In this document: piece by piece, positions 1 through 5,791 of the stretch
Layout: the number at the start of each line of letters is the position of its first letter
Position numbering within the stretch: position 1 is the first letter of the stretch
From: Novosphingobium mangrovisedimenti
Lineage (GTDB): Bacteria; Pseudomonadota; Alphaproteobacteria; Sphingomonadales; Sphingomonadaceae
NCBI RefSeq assembly: GCF_025153475.1
Contig: NZ_JANZXA010000001.1
Coordinates: 558,001 to 622,000, forward strand
DNA length: 64,000 bases
Reading direction: 5' to 3'
Made by a program: the position numbers and the translations under genes
The notes under the pieces: model-generated
Database searches by the model: none
Seen by the model: only the letters and a program-made list of their open reading frames with translations
What the model was told of the DNA's origin: nothing

Positions 1-204
1 GGTGGCGGCGTAGGTGGCGGCGTCGGTGGCGGATCTGGTGGCGTCGTAGGTGGCGGCGTCGGTGGCGGCGTCGGTGGCGGATCTGGTGGCGGCGTAGGTG
101 GCGGCGTAGGTGGCGGATCTGGTGGCGTCGTAGGTGGCGGCGTCGGTGGCGGCGTCGGTGGCGGATCTGGTGGCGGCGTCGGTGGCGGATCTGGTGGCGG
201 CGAT
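1..204. repeat. 12-bp coding minisatellite, 17 units
   Basis: Seventeen consecutive 12-bp units, almost all one of four variants: GGTGGCGGCGTA, GGTGGCGGCGTC, GGTGGCGGATCT and GGTGGCGTCGTA. The array begins at or before base 1, so the true copy number is unknown. The 12-bp period keeps the minus-strand frame open as a four-residue repeat. Some higher-order periodicity is visible, because the variant order itself repeats in blocks. Confidence 0.95.
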
Positions 205-474
205 TTCGTTGATTTGGGCACCCGTCTTCGACAGGTGCCAACGGGCAGCGGCAAATCCTCCCGCAAAAGCGGCCACGAAGGGGCTGGGCACGAAGACGAT
301 ATGCTTCGGTGCGGGCAGCTTTGCCGCAGCATAGAGGCCCAACACAGCCTCGCGGCATGCCTGCCGGTCATCCTCCGTCATCGCCTCTGTCGACATCGCA
401 TTGGCAATCCAGCGATCGCGCCATTCAGGCAGCCGCGCGCGATGTTCTTCGGTAAGGGAATAAAGTTCGGTCAC
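1..474 (-). CDS. DUF6745-like phage protein with 4-residue tandem repeats (3' end outside window)
   Basis: The frame is open from a GTG at 474 to base 1 (158 residues, no stop). The GTG overlaps the stop of the upstream gene as GTGA, as elsewhere in this operon. Residues 1-90 are a globular-looking N-terminus (starts V-T-E-L, then R-L-P-E-W-R-D-R-W), which resembles remembered phage and plasmid proteins grouped as DUF6745; those also carry long short-period repeats. From about residue 91 the protein becomes 17 repeats of a tetrapeptide (Y/D/R)-(A/S/D)-A-T encoded by the 12-bp DNA repeat at 1-204. Function unknown. It is the most distal visible gene of the PL-type operon. The family call is tentative; the reading frame itself is well supported by the uninterrupted in-frame repeats. 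Confidence 0.65.
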   Translation of the reverse strand, partial: MTELYSLTEEHRARLPEWRDRWIANAMSTEAMTEDDRQACREAVLGLYAAAKLPAPKHIVFVPSPFVAAFAGGFAAARWHLSKTGAQINEIAATRSATDAATRSATDAATDAATYDATRSATYAATYAATRSATDAATDAATYDATRSATDAATYAAT

Positions 475-602
475 GTGATGATGCTCCAGCAGACAAGGTG
501 GATCGCCGCCGCTGCCAGCACGGCGAAAACGGCGACGGCGATCCGGGGGTGGACGGCGCCCAGGGGAAACAAGCGCCGGCCGGTGGAGGGTTCGATGATC
601 AT
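471..602 (-). CDS. Small single-span membrane protein (43 aa)
   Basis: ATG at 602 to TGA at 471 gives 43 residues: a polar N-terminus (MIIEPSTGRR) and one hydrophobic segment at about residues 22-40 rich in Ala, Val and Leu. The start overlaps the stop of the upstream 63-residue gene as ATGA (599-602), and the stop overlaps the GTG of the next gene (471-474). It is thus coupled on both sides in the leftward early operon. No family recognised; the overlap pattern is the main evidence that it is real. Confidence 0.6.
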   Translation of the reverse strand: MIIEPSTGRRLFPLGAVHPRIAVAVFAVLAAAAIHLVCWSIIT

Positions 603-790
603 GCGAAGATCCTGACCACGACTGCCGCGGCGACGACGGGCGCGAGGACGGCCAGAACGGCCATCAGCAGGCGCAGGACGCTCCAGCCAAGCGATGTGCC
701 CAGATCGAGCATGGCCATGGCAATGGCGTCTTCGCGCTCCATTCCCTCGGCATCCCAGCGGGCCTGCAGCTGGCGCGGATCCTCATGCAT
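599..790 (-). CDS. Small phage membrane protein (63 aa)
   Basis: A 63-residue protein with a charged N-terminal half (residues 1-27, many Glu, Asp and Arg) and a long hydrophobic C-terminal half (about 33-62), predicting one membrane segment with the N-terminus in the cytoplasm. It overlaps the upstream 32-residue ORF by 8 bp and the downstream 43-residue ORF by 4 bp. Not assignable to a family. Small membrane proteins in a leftward early operon often act on the host envelope or in exclusion, but nothing here shows this directly. Confidence 0.6.
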   Translation of the reverse strand: MHEDPRQLQARWDAEGMEREDAIAMAMLDLGTSLGWSVLRLLMAVLAVLAPVVAAAVVVRIFA

Positions 791-881
791 GGCAGCCGGC
801 CAGCAGAACGATGGCCCCGATCAGCAGCAAGGCCACGACGGTCCATTCAGGTAGCGTGGGCGGGAGGTCAGGCAGTTTCAT
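783..881 (-). CDS. Very small membrane peptide (32 aa)
   Basis: ATG at 881 to TGA at 783 encodes 32 residues: about 12 polar, proline-rich residues, then a hydrophobic stretch ending L-A-G-C-H-A. The L-A-G-C resembles a lipobox but sits at the very C-terminus, so a single membrane span is more likely than a lipoprotein. The start overlaps the previous stop (878-881, ATGA) and the end overlaps the next start by 8 bp. The translational coupling supports it; its length makes the call moderate. Confidence 0.5.
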   Translation of the reverse strand: MKLPDLPPTLPEWTVVALLLIGAIVLLAGCHA

Positions 882-1393
882 GCTGCGTTCCTTTCAAGGG
901 TTGCAGAGCTGTGCGCTGCGGGCCTTTCTGCAGGCGCCACGCCGCAGGCGGCCGGGGTGAGCGGCACGCAGAAGGCGCGGGCGAGAGTGTTCAGGTCTCG
1001 GGCGCGCTGGCGGCGCGAGCGGTCATCCGATCCGCGCGCCTTGAGAATCGCGGCGTCGCGGGCGGAGCCCAGTGCCGCTCGCCATTCGCCATCGGGGCAA
1101 AGCTCTCGCGCCATGTCTGCGCGGGCCTCGGCCGCCGATCCCTTGCTTGCCCAGAGGACGCCGGCATTGCCGTGTCCCACGAGGATGCAGGCGCGCCATT
1201 CCTGGATCTCGGCCGCGAGCGCCGGGGAGACAGGAGCGTCGCAGAGCAGGACGAGCGCCAGCCACGGGGCCAGAAGTGCATCGGCGTTGTGCTGCGTCAT
1301 CTTGCCGGTGGCGACCATTTCGCGCGCCCTGGTGCGGCGCTGATCGAATTCACACGCGGCGATAGCGGCGAGATCGGGAGTGCGTTCAGGCAT
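878..1393 (-). CDS. Phage hypothetical protein (171 aa)
   Basis: 171 residues, soluble, rich in Ala, Arg and Glu, with several Cys (including C-P-D-G and a late C-G). No membrane segment or recognisable catalytic motif. The start overlaps the end of the upstream gene by 8 bp and the stop overlaps the next small gene by 4 bp, placing it inside the leftward early operon. The N-terminal region (residues 1-50) has a helical, charged pattern. Family not recognised. Confidence 0.7.
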   Translation of the reverse strand: MPERTPDLAAIAACEFDQRRTRAREMVATGKMTQHNADALLAPWLALVLLCDAPVSPALAAEIQEWRACILVGHGNAGVLWASKGSAAEARADMARELCPDGEWRAALGSARDAAILKARGSDDRSRRQRARDLNTLARAFCVPLTPAACGVAPAERPAAHSSATLERNAA

Positions 1394-1877
1394 CGGCCGA
1401 AGCCCTCACATGCCGCAGCAAGTCGCGGGCTTGCGATGCGATGTGGGCCAGATCATCCCATGCCGGACCGTTCAGATATTCGCAGTCATCGCCATCGGCA
1501 TCGGCGCGGGCCTGCCACTGCTCGAACTTGCGCAGCAGCGCGAGGGCGCAGAGGCCCATGGCGCCGCCGGTGAGTGTGCAGTTTCGCTCGGGCGCGACGA
1601 CGAACCGTTCAGCGCCGTAGCGCGGTGCGAGCGAATGACGATGGACGAAAGTGCGGTTGATCACGCCTTCGATCTGGATCTCGACCATGCCATGGAAATC
1701 GGGATCGTTCATCACACAGGGATCGACGATCACGGCTTCATCCCATTGCGGCACCCACCCCTCAGCGCTCCACTTGCGACTATGCGCGAATACTTTCTGG
1801 CCAGGGTAGAGGGTGCCGGACCATTCATCGGGATCGCCGCCGGTGGCGCGCCTCGGTTGGGAGGCGGGCGCGCTCAC
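1386..1877 (-). CDS. Phage hypothetical protein (163 aa)
   Basis: 163 residues. The N-terminal third is tryptophan- and proline-rich (D-E-W-S-G-T-L-Y-P-G-Q) and the middle has D-P-C-V-M-N-D-P-D-F-H-G-M-V-E, which looks like a small beta domain. The C-terminal third is helical and contains W-D-D-L-A-H-I-A. It overlaps both neighbours (4 bp upstream, 8 bp downstream). No function can be assigned; it is probably an accessory early protein expressed on derepression of the PL-like promoter. Confidence 0.7.
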   Translation of the reverse strand: MSAPASQPRRATGGDPDEWSGTLYPGQKVFAHSRKWSAEGWVPQWDEAVIVDPCVMNDPDFHGMVEIQIEGVINRTFVHRHSLAPRYGAERFVVAPERNCTLTGGAMGLCALALLRKFEQWQARADADGDDCEYLNGPAWDDLAHIASQARDLLRHVRASADA

Positions 1878-2203
1878 CGGCGGTTCTCGTGGCGCTTCGC
1901 TCCCGTGGAGCGAGGCACCTTGCGGCCCCTGGTGCGACCCGATCCTTCGACAAGCTCAGGATGAGCGGGCGCAGTGCGACCCGAGGGATGTTCGGTTTCG
2001 CGGACCAGCGTGAGCGGCACGCTGCGGTTGCCGCTGGCGACTTCGCGCGGGAAGCGGCGGCCGACGAGGCTGACCAGGACATCGCCGTCAGCCTTGTGCT
2101 GCTGGATGCGGACGCGCTGTACGACATCGCGGCCGTCAGGCGTGCGATCATCGATGTAGCCATAGGAGCCGGCGGCGGGAAAATCGGTGGGAACGTCGAG
2201 CAT
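1874..2203 (-). CDS. First gene of the leftward early operon; C-terminus carries a REP insertion
   Basis: 109 residues; ATG at 2203 is preceded by a strong AAGGAGG about 5 bases upstream. Residues 1-70 read as a compact domain (Y-G-Y-I-D-D-R-T, then V-Q-R-V-R-I-Q-Q, then V-S-L-V-G-R-R-F), resembling small phage proteins of unknown role. The C-terminal 40 residues are low-complexity and include H-P-E-L-V-E-G, the translation of a chromosomal REP-like palindrome (1941-1967). This tail is therefore probably an acquired extension that has replaced the original end. It is transcribed from the operator-controlled promoter at 2218-2278. Confidence 0.65.
   Translation of the reverse strand: MLDVPTDFPAAGSYGYIDDRTPDGRDVVQRVRIQQHKADGDVLVSLVGRRFPREVASGNRSVPLTLVRETEHPSGRTAPAHPELVEGSGRTRGRKVPRSTGAKRHENRR
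1941..1967. repeat. REP-like palindromic repeat inside a phage gene
   Basis: The segment around CCTTCGACAAGCTCAGGA, followed by TGAGCG, matches a palindromic repeat that I recall as abundant in sphingomonad genomes, where its translation appears as H-P-E-L-V-E-G or L-S-L-S-K-D. It lies within the 3' part of the 1874-2203 gene. Confidence 0.6.
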
Positions 2204-2217
2204 GGTGCCTCCTTGAT

Positions 2218-2278
2218 GCGGGATACATATTTGCGGGATGCATCCCGCGTCAAGGAGATAATGCGGTATATGTACCGC
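2218..2278 (-). promoter_or_regulatory. PL-like promoter with CI-type operators
   Basis: A perfect 16-bp palindrome GCGGGATGCATCCCGC lies at 2233-2248. A near-perfect one, GCGGTATATGTACCGC, lies at 2263-2278 (centres 30 bp apart), and a half-site GCGGGATACAT at 2218-2228. On the minus strand a -35 box TTGACG (2253-2248) is followed about 18 bp later by an AT-rich -10-like TATGTA, so the perfect palindrome sits inside the promoter spacer. The same operator consensus recurs at the repressor promoter region (4234-4273), supporting coordinate control by the CI-like repressor. Confidence 0.75.
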
Positions 2279-2425
2279 GCAGAGTGTTCGCGCGGGGCAT
2301 TCCCGGGGTGTTTAGGATTGGGTCATGTTGCTTGCGAACATTGAATTCGCGGGAAAAACCACCGACGATTAGCTAACAAGAATATAAATTCTTCGAGTCG
2401 CACAGTCTGGATACGGAGGATCGAG

Positions 2426-3463
2426 ATGAAGCGACTGACCGTTATTGTGTGCATCGCGGGCGTGCTGCCCGCGCAGGCACATGCGGGGGAGAAGTGGGAA
2501 ATTCAGCCAGTCCAGATCGGATATGAATCAGTGCGCTACAGTAGAGGTATTGCAACAGTGCAACTCGAACAGCGCGATGGAGTGGTGCAGATAACGCCAC
2601 TGCCGCTCGACCACGGGCGCATGTCTTTTGCGATAGCCGTGTACAATGATGGCCTCTATCCGGCCAACTTCGATATCGGCAATGTAATGCCCGCCTACCA
2701 CGGTCTTGCAGTGAGCGTGCTGACGCGCTCGAAATTGCAGAGCATGGCCAAGCGCCGAGCATTCTGGACCAAGTTCGGATTGGCCATGCTCGGCGGCGTC
2801 GCGGCCGGGCTTTCGGCCAGTCAACGGAACACCTATCATAGCACCTATGTGACGCCCAGGGGGACGTACCGCAGCTGGTACAGCGTGCCCAGTGCTGCCG
2901 GTCAGTTCCAGGCTGCGGTCATCACTGCCGGAACCGCGGCATCGATTGTCATGGTGCAGCGACAGCTGGATCAGACAGTCGCCGCGCTCGGAGAGCAGAT
3001 CGTGCAATTGACGACGGTGGACCCCGGAGAAAGTTATGCCGGGCGGATCGTGATGGACAAGGTGCCCCTGAAGGAACGCGATGAGCCGATCACGCTGACA
3101 GTCCGATGGAACGACGAGGACTACCTTTTCGCATTCCGGGTGGTGCGATCAGGGACGCCGCAGCCGGTCTTCACAAATCTCAGGCGGGCATCCGATCTCA
3201 CCGATTTCAGCAAAGACGTGCCCGCATCGCAGGTACTGCCAGCGGATGTGGCCAGTGCTTCAGCGTTGACTTCCGCGCCTGCAGCTGCCGCTCGGGAGGT
3301 CCCGGCAAGTGTTGTGAGCGCCAGTGCGAAGCCTGTCAGGGAGAAAATATCTGCCTTCCCGGCAGCGGGCGCAAGGGTGGCTCAAGCAGTGCCCGCCGCT
3401 GATCAAGCGCCACCAACCGAAGTCCGCCATGGTGCCGTCGTCTGCGTGACGTGCCGGCGATGA
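2426..3463 (+). CDS. Exported moron protein in the rex position of the immunity region
   Basis: 345 residues with a clear Sec signal peptide (residues 1-20, cleavage after A-H-A). A mid-protein hydrophobic stretch (about 112-130) and an Ala/Pro/Val-rich low-complexity C-terminus (about 260-325) precede a C-V-T-C-R-R end. A GGAG lies 8 bp before the ATG. Codon use is less GC-rich than in the structural genes. It lies between the PL-like operators and the repressor gene, convergent with the repressor (7-bp gap), and is transcribed rightward from an AT-rich leader (2380-2400). No family recognised. The position and export suggest a lysogen-expressed gene, for instance superinfection exclusion, but that is inference. 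Confidence 0.75.
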   Translation: MKRLTVIVCIAGVLPAQAHAGEKWEIQPVQIGYESVRYSRGIATVQLEQRDGVVQITPLPLDHGRMSFAIAVYNDGLYPANFDIGNVMPAYHGLAVSVLTRSKLQSMAKRRAFWTKFGLAMLGGVAAGLSASQRNTYHSTYVTPRGTYRSWYSVPSAAGQFQAAVITAGTAASIVMVQRQLDQTVAALGEQIVQLTTVDPGESYAGRIVMDKVPLKERDEPITLTVRWNDEDYLFAFRVVRSGTPQPVFTNLRRASDLTDFSKDVPASQVLPADVASASALTSAPAAAAREVPASVVSASAKPVREKISAFPAAGARVAQAVPAADQAPPTEVRHGAVVCVTCRR

Positions 3464-3469
3464 TAGCCG

Positions 3470-4216
3470 TCAGGCGCTGTAAAGTTCGTTGTTGCTGACG
3501 ATGCGGTGCAGTCGCCGCACCTTCCGGCGATCGATACTGAAAGTCCTGTCCGGGTTGAACTGTCGAAGTTCCACGTAGTCCTTAGCAACGCGAACAAGTT
3601 GCTTGACCAGCACCGTGATGATGTCGTGGTCCTCGCCATTGCTGAGCTGGACGACCACAAAGTCCCCGGGGCTTGGCGGACGACGCGGATCCACAATCGC
3701 CATCTCGCCCTGATAATAACGGGGCTCCATGCTGCTGCCGTGGAAATAGATGGCGTAGGCATCGGGCGCATTCGACAGCGCCGGGGGGCGACGAATCATC
3801 TGAACGACATGGTCGAGCTCAAGCATCACACGCTCAATCTCGAATGAGCCGTCGTCATCTTCAATCGCCAGATCATCGCAATAGCCGGTACCCAGCAGCG
3901 GAATTCCGCCAATATCGCCGGGCCGCTCAGTCAACGCGGAGGGCGGGGCGTGTATGCTGACTTCGCTGCGAACAGGATTGGCACTCGTTGCCTTGCCAAG
4001 CAGATAATCGGATGTCGTACCCAGTTCGCGGGCGAGATCGTGAAGAGCCTCGCCGTTAGGCATCCGGCGCTCGCGAAGAATATCACGTACCAAATCGGGT
4101 TTCCCGGTCGCGGCAATAGATATGTCGCGGGCCGAACGACCTGATTCGGCAACCAATTTTCCGACCCGGTCGGCGAGTATCTGTTTCGGTGTGGGCACGC
4201 GGGCATTATCCCGCAA
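3470..4216 (-). CDS. CI-like repressor: HTH plus S24 (LexA-like) peptidase
   Basis: Counting from the TTG at 4216: residues about 10-70 form an HTH domain (D-R-V-G-K-L-V ... L-A-R-E-L-G-T-T-S-D-Y-L-L-G). The C-terminal half is an S24 peptidase with the catalytic serine in G-S-S-M-E-P-R and the lysine in V-L-V-K-Q-L. Such repressors self-cleave on RecA activation. Start choice: an ATG at 4336 is in frame, but translation from it would cross the operators and the predicted PRM start. The TTG at 4216 has GGAG 9 bp upstream; the GTG at 4198 is the other option. It is autoregulated through 4234-4273 and probably controls PL and PR. Confidence 0.92.
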   Translation of the reverse strand: MRDNARVPTPKQILADRVGKLVAESGRSARDISIAATGKPDLVRDILRERRMPNGEALHDLARELGTTSDYLLGKATSANPVRSEVSIHAPPSALTERPGDIGGIPLLGTGYCDDLAIEDDDGSFEIERVMLELDHVVQMIRRPPALSNAPDAYAIYFHGSSMEPRYYQGEMAIVDPRRPPSPGDFVVVQLSNGEDHDIITVLVKQLVRVAKDYVELRQFNPDRTFSIDRRKVRRLHRIVSNNELYSA

Positions 4217-4233
4217 TGCGGCAGGCTCCGCGA

Positions 4234-4278
4234 GCGGATTATATCCCGTTGACATATGCGGGATATGTCCCGTATCAA
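4234..4278. promoter_or_regulatory. PR/PRM-like divergent promoters with CI operators
   Basis: Rightward: TTGACA at 4249-4254, 18-bp spacer, TATCAA at 4273-4278. Leftward: a perfect TATAAT on the minus strand (4243-4238) with no good -35, as in an activator-dependent PRM. Operators GCGGATTATATCCCGT (4234-4249) and GCGGGATATGTCCCGT (4258-4273) overlap the leftward -10 and fill the rightward spacer. A third half-site ATCCCGC is at 4208-4214. This is the layout of a lambda-type lysis/lysogeny switch. Confidence 0.8.
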
Positions 4279-4302
4279 TATCGGCGTTCAATTGGAGAGA
4301 CC

Positions 4303-4611
4303 ATGACGCTGATCGATCGCCTGCTTTGCTGCGCAAGGCTCTGGACTGACGCTAATGAGCGATCGTTGGCACGCCTCGCAACGCTTGTCAGCAACGACGG
4401 CAAATTCTTCACCCGCCTCGAATCGGGCCGTGGTAATGCGACAACCGCCACGCTCGAAAAGTTCGCCCGCTTTCTTGGAGACGGTGCGAACTGGCCTGAC
4501 GGCGCGGTGCCGCGCGAGGTGTGCGAGTTCGTTCACATCGTGGGCATTAGCAGCGAAGCCTGTGCCGTCGCACCCGATGTTCCCGAGGAAATCATCGGAG
4601 GCGCGGCATGA
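4303..4611 (+). CDS. Cro-like small regulator
   Basis: 102 residues, first gene downstream of the PR-like promoter; GGAGAG lies 4 bp before the ATG. It resembles a family of small alphaproteobacterial phage regulators (M-T-L-I-D-R-L-L at the start, then R-L-A-T-L-V-S-N-D-G-K-F-F-T-R-L-E-S-G). The middle segment can form a helix-turn-helix and is followed by an F-x-x-F-L-G-D-G-x-N-W-P segment typical of these proteins. By position it is the Cro equivalent that would antagonise the repressor. It overlaps the next gene by 4 bp (ATGA). Confidence 0.75.
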   Translation: MTLIDRLLCCARLWTDANERSLARLATLVSNDGKFFTRLESGRGNATTATLEKFARFLGDGANWPDGAVPREVCEFVHIVGISSEACAVAPDVPEEIIGGAA

Positions 4612-5117
4612 GCACGCCTCGCAAGGACGCGCTGACGGCGCAGGAACTGGCGCTGAAGAACGCGACCATCGAAGCGGTGCGCGCGGCCGGCGGGCAGGAC
4701 TTCGTCGCCGGCGAGGTGAACCGCACGCAATCGCGCATCAGCGACTATTGTTCGCGCAGCCTGCGGCAGTTCGTGCCGATCGACCTGGCGGTGGTGATCG
4801 ATTCGCTGGGCACCGGCAAGCCCGGGCACCCGCATATCGCCCGCGCCATGGTGCGCGCGCTGGGCGCCACGGTTTCCGCGCCCGCACCGGACAGCGACAA
4901 CCTGCACCTGCACGAATGGCTGGCCGACCTTTCCGGCGAGAGCGCCGACGTGATCAGGGCGCTGGTGGACGGTGCGGTGCCGCCCGGTCGCGCGACACCA
5001 TCGATCCGGACGATGAGCCCGAATTCGCAAGCCAACGTGCTGCGCGAGATCGACCAGTTGGTGGACCTGCTGTGCGCTCTGCGCGCCAGGGTGGAGACAC
5101 AGGGCAACACGTCCTGA
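4608..5117 (+). CDS. CII-like early regulator
   Basis: 169 residues. The N-terminal region (about 12-70) has the pattern of phage CII/CP76-type regulators: a leading helix, then G-G-Q-D-F-V-A-G-E-V-N-R-T-Q-S-R-I-S-D-Y-C as a helix-turn-helix, then a segment that looks like an oligomerisation helix. It sits at the CII position, directly after the Cro-like gene, with a 4-bp overlap. The C-terminal half has two further amphipathic helices. The assignment is by pattern and position; no search was run. Confidence 0.65.
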   Translation: MSTPRKDALTAQELALKNATIEAVRAAGGQDFVAGEVNRTQSRISDYCSRSLRQFVPIDLAVVIDSLGTGKPGHPHIARAMVRALGATVSAPAPDSDNLHLHEWLADLSGESADVIRALVDGAVPPGRATPSIRTMSPNSQANVLREIDQLVDLLCALRARVETQGNTS

Positions 5118-5173
5118 GCCCTCCGTGACCGGGTGGTGCGTCATGGAAATTCGGGGAACAGGAGGGCGGCAGG

Positions 5174-5446
5174 ATGATTACCCAGACAATCGAGCCAATC
5201 ACGCAGGAGCGGCCGCTTAGCTGCGCCGAGCTGCGCGACTGGGTGCGGGCGGCGCAGCCCGGAGCGCGCAAGATCTATGGCCACGGAGCCTGTGCATCGG
5301 TGTGCTGCAGCAAACCCGTGCGCGAGCTGGTGATGGACCTTGCGGGCAAGGGATACCTGACGCCGCACACCATGCGCCTAGGGGGCGAGAAAGTGCAGAT
5401 CGTGCAGCGCACGCGCCGGCCGTTGCTGAAAGGGGCTGCGCTGTGA
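5174..5446 (+). CDS. Phage early hypothetical protein (90 aa)
   Basis: 90 residues with a GGAGGGCGGC ribosome-binding region upstream. It contains two close cysteine pairs (C-A-S-V-C-C) near residue 43 and a C-terminal K-G-Y-L-T-P-H segment reminiscent of a small winged or tri-helical fold. No family recognised. Its stop overlaps the next start as GTGA. Part of the early rightward operon between the CII-like regulator and the replication genes. Confidence 0.65.
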   Translation: MITQTIEPITQERPLSCAELRDWVRAAQPGARKIYGHGACASVCCSKPVRELVMDLAGKGYLTPHTMRLGGEKVQIVQRTRRPLLKGAAL

Positions 5447-5565
5447 TCGGTCCCGACATGCGCAGCAGCGCCTGCCAGGCGCTGGCCGGCGCGCTGATCG
5501 CGAGCCTGATGGTTGGAAGCATGGCCATTCTGATGATGCTGGCCGCGGCGGGGGTGTTCGGATGA
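5443..5565 (+). CDS. Small membrane protein (40 aa)
   Basis: GTG at 5443 overlaps the previous stop (GTGA) and its own stop overlaps the ATG of the next gene (ATGA, 5562-5565). The 40 residues are dominated by one hydrophobic segment (about residues 13-38, rich in Ala, Leu, Met and Ile). An internal ATG at 5458 is an alternative start. Function unknown; the coupling on both sides supports it. Confidence 0.55.
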   Translation: MIGPDMRSSACQALAGALIASLMVGSMAILMMLAAAGVFG

Positions 5566-5789
5566 GCCGGTATCGGCCCGATCCCGGCGTAGGTGACGTG
5601 ATCGCCTATCTGGAGCGGCGCCGCGCGAACTGCCTGACGGTGGCCGAGCGCAGCCCGGATGAAGCGGAGCGGGCGACCGTGATGCGCCAGCAGCTGGACC
5701 TGATCCTGGGCGACCTGCGCGCCGGGATGCACGAGGGAGAGGCCGGCATCGGCCTTTCCGACGATCCCCATGACTGGATGGAGGTTTGA
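5562..5789 (+). CDS. Phage early hypothetical protein (75 aa)
   Basis: 75 residues, acidic and helical, with R-R-R-A-N-C-L near residue 20 and a D-D-P-H-D-W-M-E-V C-terminus. The middle (E-R-S-P-D-E-A-E-R-A-T-V-M-R-Q-Q-L) looks like a single long amphipathic helix. It starts with a 4-bp overlap and is followed after 2 bp by the ParB-like gene, whose ribosome-binding site lies inside this gene. No family recognised. Confidence 0.6.
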   Translation: MSRYRPDPGVGDVIAYLERRRANCLTVAERSPDEAERATVMRQQLDLILGDLRAGMHEGEAGIGLSDDPHDWMEV

Positions 5790-5791
5790 CG

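Noticed and set aside
1..204. CRISPR-like array
   Set aside because: The repeats are directly adjacent 12-mers with no spacers and keep a protein frame open on the minus strand, so it is a coding minisatellite.
134..334. Forward-strand open frames through the repeat block (Gly/Val or Ala/Ser/Val repeats)
   Set aside because: They are by-products of the 12-bp repeat; the minus-strand frame has an upstream gene, a coupled GTG start and a globular N-terminus.
783..881. Lipoprotein from the L-A-G-C motif of the 32-residue ORF
   Set aside because: The Cys is only three residues from the C-terminus, so the mature protein would be a tripeptide; a simple membrane span is more likely.
4217..4336. 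Longer N-terminus for the CI-like repressor (ATG at 4336 or 4253)
   Set aside because: Those starts lie in or upstream of the operators and the predicted TATAAT promoter, so the transcript would not contain them.
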